A stretch of 64,000 nucleotides of DNA from Cyclobacteriaceae bacterium (GTDB lineage: Bacteria; Bacteroidota; Bacteroidia; Cytophagales; Cyclobacteriaceae), in the NCBI GenBank assembly GCA_019638355.1, contig JAHBTY010000004.1, positions 310,001 to 374,000 of the forward strand, in the 5' to 3' direction. The position numbers and the translations under genes were made by a program. Numbering within the stretch: position 1 is the stretch's first letter; the number at the start of each line of letters is the position of its first letter. Below the pieces are notes generated by a model. That model saw nothing but the letters and a program-made list of their open reading frames with translations, ran no database searches and was not told the origin of the DNA. This document shows, piece by piece, positions 58,313 to 64,000 of the stretch.

Positions 58313-60115
58313 ATGACCCGTTACATTCTTATTTTACTAACCTTTTCAAGTTCAATTTTTGCACAACAAGATACCTCCCGTGTTTTGCAAGATGTAGTTA
58401 TTCACGGTAACCGCATTCAAACCGGCTTTGATGAAACGGCCGCCAGTATTATTGTGTTAAAAGAAGCAGAGTTAAAACAATTACCGGCACTTAGCGTAAG
58501 CGATTTATTACATTATGTAGCCGGTGTGGATATTCGCCAACGCGGAGCCAATGGCCTACAAGCCGATGCCGGCATTCGGGGCAGCACGTTCGATCAGGTT
58601 TTGATTTTAATTAACGGCATTAAGATAAGCGATGCACAAACCGGGCATCATTCGCTTAACCTGCCCATTGATATTGATAATATCGAGCACATTGAAATTT
58701 TGAAAGGCCCTGCGGCTCGTATCTTTGGACAAAACGCATTTGCCGGTGCCATCAACATCATCACCAAAAATCCGGATAAATCATTTGTTAAACTGCAGGC
58801 CGTGGGTGGCGATTTTGGTTTAGGTGGTTTCAGAATAAGTGCCGCTCAAACCAACGATAAAGTGAAACACTACCTTTCTGCTGCCCGCGATTTTTCTGAT
58901 GGTTATCAATACAACACAGCTTACGAAATCAATAATTTCTTTTATCAATCGCAGGTAAATACAACTGCGGGTAAACTGAGTTTATTGGCCGGATACACCA
59001 ATCGTGCGTTTGGTGCCAACGGGTTTTATGCCAGTCCTGCTTACCGCGATCAGTTTGAAGCCGTACAAACAAGTTTGGCTGCTATTACATTGCAGACTCA
59101 ACCCACCCAACGGCTGAGCATTAATCACAGAGTTTATTGGCGCAGGAATCAGGATGATTACATCTTTAATCGATTTAATCCTGCTGCCTATCGTAACTTT
59201 CATTTAAACAACACGATTGGCTACGAAGCGAATGCCACTATAAATAACCACCTTGGCACTACTGGATTAGGAGTAGATGTAAGCCAACTGTGGTTACGAA
59301 GTACCAACCTGGGTAATCGGGAACGAACAGTAGCTACTTTGTTTGCTGAACACCGATTTGAATTTTTGAGTACCAAGATTCACATAACACCCGGTGTTCA
59401 ACTTAACTACTATTCCGATTTTGGTACAAATTTATTTCCGGGTATCGATGCCGGGTTTGTATTAACTCCGCACCTGACACTATTTAGCAATGCAGGTTAT
59501 ACCTATCGCGTACCAACCTATACCGATTTGTATTATAGCGATCCGGCTAATTTGGGAAATCCAAATTTGCAACCCGAATATGCCATTTCGTATGAAGTTG
59601 GATTAAAGTTGATTAAAGCTAAAATGATTCAGGGGCAGGCTTCGTACTTTGTTCGAAATGGAAAGCGAATCATTGACTGGACCAAAGCGCAACAGAGCGA
59701 TCCGTGGAAACCCGATAACCTGATTGGGGTAAACATGCAAGGTATTGATGTTAACTTCACCTTTAAGCCAACTCGCTTTATTTCTTTAACCGGTGGCTAC
59801 ACATTTATTGATGCAGAACAAGTTTCTGATCTTGGTTTTTCAAAATATGCATTTGAAAATCTGAAGCATCAGGTACAAAGCGGAATAACAATAGTCTATA
59901 TAAAAACCATTTCACACACTATCAACTACCGGTATTGCGATCGCGCCAACTTGCCGGATTATCACATAGTGGATACACGCCTGATGTGGCAAGGAAAAAC
60001 AGTGGGCGCCTTTGCAGACGTAACCAACATTGGTGACGTTTCGTACAAAGAAACCAATCTGGTAACCATGCCTGGCCGTTGGTTTAAGTTGGGCGTGAGC
60101 TATCGATTTGAGTAA
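58313..60115 (+). CDS. TonB-dependent receptor (BtuB/CirA-like)
   Basis: 600 residues. Signal peptide MTRYILILLTFSSSIFAQ, then a TonB-box-like start (RVLQDVVIHGNRIQTGFDET). Plug domain: LPALSVSDLLHYVAGVDIRQ, RGANGLQADAGIRGSTFDQV, IEILKGPAARIFGQNAFAGA (the usual RIxGxNAxxGAI). A 22-strand-type barrel follows, ending GRWFKLGVSYRFE with a C-terminal aromatic. It imports a small ligand such as cobalamin, siderophore or sugar, energised by TonB; the ligand is not known. It lacks the N-terminal carboxypeptidase-like domain of SusC, so it is not part of a SusCD system. Confidence 0.92.
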   Translation: MTRYILILLTFSSSIFAQQDTSRVLQDVVIHGNRIQTGFDETAASIIVLKEAELKQLPALSVSDLLHYVAGVDIRQRGANGLQADAGIRGSTFDQVLILINGIKISDAQTGHHSLNLPIDIDNIEHIEILKGPAARIFGQNAFAGAINIITKNPDKSFVKLQAVGGDFGLGGFRISAAQTNDKVKHYLSAARDFSDGYQYNTAYEINNFFYQSQVNTTAGKLSLLAGYTNRAFGANGFYASPAYRDQFEAVQTSLAAITLQTQPTQRLSINHRVYWRRNQDDYIFNRFNPAAYRNFHLNNTIGYEANATINNHLGTTGLGVDVSQLWLRSTNLGNRERTVATLFAEHRFEFLSTKIHITPGVQLNYYSDFGTNLFPGIDAGFVLTPHLTLFSNAGYTYRVPTYTDLYYSDPANLGNPNLQPEYAISYEVGLKLIKAKMIQGQASYFVRNGKRIIDWTKAQQSDPWKPDNLIGVNMQGIDVNFTFKPTRFISLTGGYTFIDAEQVSDLGFSKYAFENLKHQVQSGITIVYIKTISHTINYRYCDRANLPDYHIVDTRLMWQGKTVGAFADVTNIGDVSYKETNLVTMPGRWFKLGVSYRFE

Positions 60116-60229
60116 TGTTAAACAACCGCAGAGACGCAAAGGCGACAAGAAGCCTTTGATATTTTTTTACCTATATGTTTCTTCGATCAATTCCATAATT
60201 GATCTTGTAATCATTTACTTATTATCTTT

Positions 60230-60249
60230 AGTCAGAAATAAATCTGACT
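60230..60249. promoter_or_regulatory. 20-bp palindrome abutting the GH127 start codon
   Basis: AGTCAGA (60230-60236) and TCTGACT (60243-60249) are perfect inverted repeats around AATAAA, ending right before the ATG at 60250. As DNA it is a good operator; as RNA it could hide the start site. Just upstream TATCTTTA (60223-60230) resembles a -7 element. Confidence 0.6.
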
Positions 60250-62211
60250 ATGATTAAGCCAACAGCCCTTTTTTTCTTTTTGTTGTTTGTGTTCTTCGCG
60301 CAGGCTCAACCTCCTACCCGCAAGTTTGAACCAGTCAACTTTTCAAAAGTTACCATTACCGATTCGTTTTGGAAACCCACCCTGGACAAAGTTGCTACAA
60401 CCACCCTGCAGGCTTGTATTTATCAAACGGAGGTAAAAACGCCTCGCATCCGAAACTTTGAAAAAGTTGCCCGCAATCAAAACGAAAAACACGAAGGTAT
60501 TTTTTACGATGATTCCGATGTATTCAAAGCCTTGGAAGCTATTGCCTATTCACTCAAAAATCATCCCGATCCAAAACTCGAACTAAAAGCTGACGAATGG
60601 ATTGATAAAATTGCCGCTGCCCAATTAGAAGATGGTTACATCAACACCTACTATTCTTTGGGTCGTATGAACGAACGTTGGTCGGACATGAGTATGCATG
60701 AAGATTACAACGGTGGCCATTTGATTGAAGCTGCCGTTGCCTACTACCAGGTTACCGGAAAACGTAAGCTTTTAGACGTTGCTATAAAATTTGCAGACCA
60801 CTTCGATGCACGCTTCGGACCCGGGAAACTGCACTGGGTTACCGGTCATCAGGAACTGGAACTTGCTTTGGTAAAACTCTATAACGTTACGCAGGACAAA
60901 AAATATCTTTCGCTTGCCCATTGGTTGCTGGAAGAACGTGGTCATAAACGCGCTAAAGGTTATACATGGACCGATTGGCGCGACACTGCCTATGCACAAG
61001 ATGTGGTGCCTGTACGCGAGCAAAAAGAAATTACCGGCCATGCCGTACGCGCCATGTACATGTACACAGGAGCTGCTGATGTGGCAGCCCTTACGGGCGA
61101 TGAAGGTTACATGAATGCCATGATAACGGTTTGGGAAGACGTTGTACATCGTAACATGTATGTAACCGGTGGCATTGGTTCATCGGGAAGTAACGAAGGC
61201 TTTAGTATTGATTACGATTTACCAAACGAACAAGCTTACTGCGAAACCTGCGCCTCGGTGGGAATGGTATTCTGGAATCAACGCATGAATTTATTAACCG
61301 GCAACAGTCAGTTTATCGATGTTTTGGAACGTAGTTTATACAATGGTGCCCGCGATGGTTTGTCTCTTTCGGGCGATCGGTTCTTCTATGGAAACCCATT
61401 GGCATCGGATGGCCGGCACTACCGAAGAGAATGGTTTGGTACAGCTTGTTGTCCCGCTAACATTGCTCGATTAGTAGCTTCGCTTGGTGATTATATTTAT
61501 GGTTATTCCGATGCCGGGCTGTGGGTAAATCTTTTTATTGGCAGCAACACATCGGTAAAGGTCGGTAAACAAGAAGTACCTATATCCATGACGACTAACT
61601 ACCCGTGGGATGGTAAGACTACACTTACACTCAATCCAAAAACAAAATTAAAATTTAAAGTAAGCCTGCGCATACCTGGTTGGCTTCGCGGTGAAGCAGT
61701 GCCCGGAGATTTGTTTGCGTTTGAAAACAAATCGCCCGATGCATTTACAATCCTTGTGAATGGCAAGCCAGCATCATATCAAATGGAAAATGGTTATGCT
61801 GTCATTAACCGCGAATGGAAAAATGGAGATGTTGTGGAATTGAATTTTGCGATGGAAGTAAAACGACTTACCTCACGCTCGGAAGTAAAGCAGAATGAAG
61901 GCCGTGTAGCGTTACAACGCGGCCCGCTGGTGTATTGCGTAGAAGGCGTAGATAATGGTGGCCAGGCCTGGAATTTTATTCTTCCCGATAAAGCCACATT
62001 TACCACACGCTATGTAAAAGACTTACTGGAGGGCATCACCATAGTTCAGTTTACAGCACCTACGTTACAAATCAATCCCGATGGCGAATCCATCACCACC
62101 GAAAACCGAAAGATCACAGCCATACCCTACTACGCCTGGTGTAACCGCGGCCAGAACCAGATGCAGGTTTGGTTGCCCCGAAGCATTAAGGATATAAAAG
62201 TGAACCGGTAG
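60250..62211 (+). CDS. GH127 glycoside hydrolase (beta-L-arabinofuranosidase type)
   Basis: 653 residues. Signal peptide MIKPTALFFFLLFVFFAQAQ. The (alpha/alpha)6 barrel core includes HEGIFYDDSDVFKALEAIAY, AAAQLEDGYINTYYSLGRM and ERWSDMSMHEDYNGGHLIEA. The zinc/nucleophile site of the family is present: YCETCASVG (Glu332, Cys334) and GTACCPANIARL (Cys400, Cys401). These enzymes remove beta-L-arabinofuranose from plant hydroxyproline-rich glycoproteins or pectin chains. C-terminal beta domains complete it. It stands alone behind a palindromic control site; no SusCD pair is next to it. Confidence 0.95.
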   Translation: MIKPTALFFFLLFVFFAQAQPPTRKFEPVNFSKVTITDSFWKPTLDKVATTTLQACIYQTEVKTPRIRNFEKVARNQNEKHEGIFYDDSDVFKALEAIAYSLKNHPDPKLELKADEWIDKIAAAQLEDGYINTYYSLGRMNERWSDMSMHEDYNGGHLIEAAVAYYQVTGKRKLLDVAIKFADHFDARFGPGKLHWVTGHQELELALVKLYNVTQDKKYLSLAHWLLEERGHKRAKGYTWTDWRDTAYAQDVVPVREQKEITGHAVRAMYMYTGAADVAALTGDEGYMNAMITVWEDVVHRNMYVTGGIGSSGSNEGFSIDYDLPNEQAYCETCASVGMVFWNQRMNLLTGNSQFIDVLERSLYNGARDGLSLSGDRFFYGNPLASDGRHYRREWFGTACCPANIARLVASLGDYIYGYSDAGLWVNLFIGSNTSVKVGKQEVPISMTTNYPWDGKTTLTLNPKTKLKFKVSLRIPGWLRGEAVPGDLFAFENKSPDAFTILVNGKPASYQMENGYAVINREWKNGDVVELNFAMEVKRLTSRSEVKQNEGRVALQRGPLVYCVEGVDNGGQAWNFILPDKATFTTRYVKDLLEGITIVQFTAPTLQINPDGESITTENRKITAIPYYAWCNRGQNQMQVWLPRSIKDIKVNR

Positions 62212-62271
62212 CTGTGCACCAAAATGAACATAAAATGGATATATGGATGCGAGCTTTCCGAAAAGACAATA

Positions 62272-62303
62272 AAAAAACGCCCTGATACCTCAGGGCGTTT
62301 TTT
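62272..62303. terminator. Bidirectional intrinsic terminator
   Basis: AAAAAACGCCCTGA (62272-62285) / TCAGGGCGTTTTTT (62290-62303), a perfect 14-bp stem with a 4-nt loop and T-runs on both strands. It serves the convergent GH127 and metalloprotease genes. Confidence 0.95.
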
Positions 62304-62325
62304 AGTTTAAGTAAAACTTTACAGA

Positions 62326-64000
62326 CTATTTCGGATCTAATGCCTGGTTAATTCTAACCAACACATCCTGCAAATGATATTTGCTTAGTTTATCAGCCGT
62401 GCGCGGAATGGCTGCGCCTACTTCACCACGCAAAGCCACTAAATGTGCACGCGCCAATGAAATTACATCGCTCTTCTTCGGATCGGCCACAGGCGATGCC
62501 GGTGATGCCGGAAAGAATGGACTTGAAAATCCAAATCCACCCGTTGGAGTGTTAGCCGGAGGACTTAGTAATGCAATCATCTTTTCAGCATGAACCTTTT
62601 GCAAATTTCTACGATACGTATCAATTGTTTTACCCGATGCCAGTTCAGACCAGATTCCCTTACGCAAATCAGTGAACATATCATCTAAGCTATAGGCATT
62701 CGCGTTAAGTGCACTGCTTTCAATTAACCGTTGCATACGACTGTAATCGTGCAGCGCATTAATTGTTGCTTCCTGCATCTGGCGCACTTGTTCAACACCG
62801 GAGCCTGGCCGTGTGTAACTTAACACCGAAGGATCAAGCATCCAATTTGGTGTTTCAAACAATTGTCTGTTCAAAAACAAAACGGCATCGCGTTGCAGGT
62901 TTTTAGGAGTTGGCTCATACACTACTCCGGCTTCATCATAAGTTTTAGGTGTTTCGTAAATACCACCCACATACTTGGTAACATGGCCCATGTACCTGCG
63001 GTACTGCCCTACTACCTGGTTGTACATTTCATCCAGCTTCTTATAATTCTCTGCATCTTCTTTATACCAGTCTTTTAAGCTTGGCAAAATTCGTTTCAGA
63101 TTTTTTATTCCATAATCGCTGGCAAGCATGGCATTGTTACCCAGGTCTTCGCTTTGCGAACGCGGATCATACGGATTAATCTCCGAGCCAAACCAATAAA
63201 TAGGGTCGCGGTGTTCCAACACCCACTTGTTCAGTATCTTTTTATCTTCTTCGGCTGATTGGGTATCGAAGATGGGCTTATAGCCCCATTGAATGGCCCA
63301 CTTATCATAAGCACCTACACCGGGAAATAAGTTTGTTACACCATCTTCGGGTTGCGCTACATAATTGAAGCGTGCGTAATCCATAATAGAAGGTGTATGG
63401 CCATGCTTGGCTTGATATTCTTTGTCGCGCAATTTTTCTACCGGGGTGCTATGGCTCGACCCAAAGTTATGGCGCAACCCCAGGGTGTGGCCCACTTCGT
63501 GTGCTGCTACAAAGCGAATTAATTCGCCCATCAGTTCATCATCGAACTTGCGTTTGCGGGCACGCGGATCAACCGCTGCGGTTTGAATGGTGTACCAGCT
63601 ATTCAGCAAACTCATTACGTTGTGATACCAGCCAATGTGGCTTTCTATAATTTCACCTGAACGCGGATCGTGTACGTTGGGTCCGTAGGCATTTTGAATA
63701 TCGGAAGCAAAATACCGGATAAATGAATAGCGTGCATCTTCGGTGCTGATGGTGCTATCACCCGCAGGTACTTCTTTGGCCAGGATTGCATTTTTAAAAC
63801 CTGCTTGCTCGAAAGCTTTTTGCCAATCTTGCACGCCCGCAATTAAATACTTACGCCACTTAACGGGTGTGGCCGGATCGATATAAAATACAATTGGCTT
63901 TTTGGGTTCAACCAATTCGCCCCGTTTCATTTTTTCAATATCACCAGCTTTGGGTTCGAGTGGCCAGCGCACTGCAAATACTTCTGTTTCGGATTTCTGG
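62326..64000 (-). CDS. Zinc metalloprotease (DUF5117/DUF4953-type), C-terminal part
   Basis: The gene runs off the window: the frame is open through base 64000 (upstream residues QKSETEVFAVRW continue the conserved domain), so the apparent GTG start at 63970-63972 is internal. 548 residues plus are seen. The metzincin site is AAHEVGHTLGLRHNFGSSHS (HExxHxxGxxH), followed by TPSIMDYARFNYVAQ as Met-turn. Before it are PIVFYIDPATPVKWRKYLIA, QDWQKAFEQAGFKNAI and the acid segment DPRSGEIIESHIGWYH, all typical of this Bacteroidota family of exported proteases. The tail includes a Gly/Pro/Ser-rich linker. The N-terminal half (signal, DUF5117/5118) is outside. Confidence 0.93.
   Translation of the reverse strand, partial: QKSETEVFAVRWPLEPKAGDIEKMKRGELVEPKKPIVFYIDPATPVKWRKYLIAGVQDWQKAFEQAGFKNAILAKEVPAGDSTISTEDARYSFIRYFASDIQNAYGPNVHDPRSGEIIESHIGWYHNVMSLLNSWYTIQTAAVDPRARKRKFDDELMGELIRFVAAHEVGHTLGLRHNFGSSHSTPVEKLRDKEYQAKHGHTPSIMDYARFNYVAQPEDGVTNLFPGVGAYDKWAIQWGYKPIFDTQSAEEDKKILNKWVLEHRDPIYWFGSEINPYDPRSQSEDLGNNAMLASDYGIKNLKRILPSLKDWYKEDAENYKKLDEMYNQVVGQYRRYMGHVTKYVGGIYETPKTYDEAGVVYEPTPKNLQRDAVLFLNRQLFETPNWMLDPSVLSYTRPGSGVEQVRQMQEATINALHDYSRMQRLIESSALNANAYSLDDMFTDLRKGIWSELASGKTIDTYRRNLQKVHAEKMIALLSPPANTPTGGFGFSSPFFPASPASPVADPKKSDVISLARAHLVALRGEVGAAIPRTADKLSKYHLQDVLVRINQALDPK

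Overview
The window looks like a chromosomal segment of a Bacteroidota bacterium, probably an environmental Cytophagales-type organism. The evidence is a SusC/SusD pair, several proteins ending in type IX secretion (T9SS) C-terminal sorting domains, many lipoproteins, BlaI/M56 regulation, DUF1800/DUF1501 and DUF5916 proteins, GH127 and Gfo/Idh/MocA plus DUF1080 genes, and promoters of the TTTG...TAnnTTTG kind. No rRNA, tRNA or CRISPR array was recognised.

Layout. 1-5005 (minus strand): the start of a TolC-family gene, a serine dehydratase beta subunit, a DUF5916 outer-membrane protein overlapping thyA, and a lipoprotein. 5124-16204: an outer-membrane beta-barrel gene split in two by a Mu-like transposable element of about 10.5 kb (about 5480-15993). 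The 6-bp sequence TTCATA flanks both sides, and joining the two gene halves at it restores the reading frame. The element encodes a Cro/CI-type repressor, a small divergent HTH protein, a MuA-like DDE transposase, a MuB-like AAA ATPase, a few small proteins, a short tape measure protein and a DUF935 portal protein. Terminase, capsid, head protease, sheath and lysis genes are missing. It is therefore a compact deletion derivative or satellite-like element, not a complete prophage.

16270-31225: DUF4159 protein, BlaI/M56-TonB regulatory pair, TlpA-like lipoprotein, gatB, a VapC-type toxin with its antitoxin, alaS (carrying an in-frame palindromic repeat), two tandem M23 peptidase paralogues, a CapA-like protein, MerR, dprA and an HMG-CoA lyase. 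31397-39288: a four-gene DUF1800/DUF1501/barrel/lipoprotein cluster, murB, a 30-residue Lys/Ala-only-type basic protein and a small hypothetical gene. 39332-43224 (minus): M1-type aminopeptidase, hexuronate-type MFS transporter and an SDR resembling D-mannonate oxidoreductase.

43385-51460: a SusC-SusD-lipoprotein-lipoprotein-M43 metalloprotease operon. 51518-58204 (minus): a Calx-beta-like lipoprotein, a Gfo/Idh/MocA - double DUF1080 - exported Gfo/Idh/MocA cassette that fits glycoside oxidation and hydrolysis through 3-keto sugars, and a CotH-like T9SS cargo protein. 58313-62211: a BtuB/CirA-like TonB receptor and a GH127 beta-L-arabinofuranosidase. 62326 to the window end: the C-terminal part of a zinc metalloprotease that runs off the edge.

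The housekeeping genes (thyA, gatB, alaS, dprA, murB) are intact. The most notable structures are the Mu-like element and its control sites, the palindromic insertion in alaS, and the oxidoreductive glycoside cassette.
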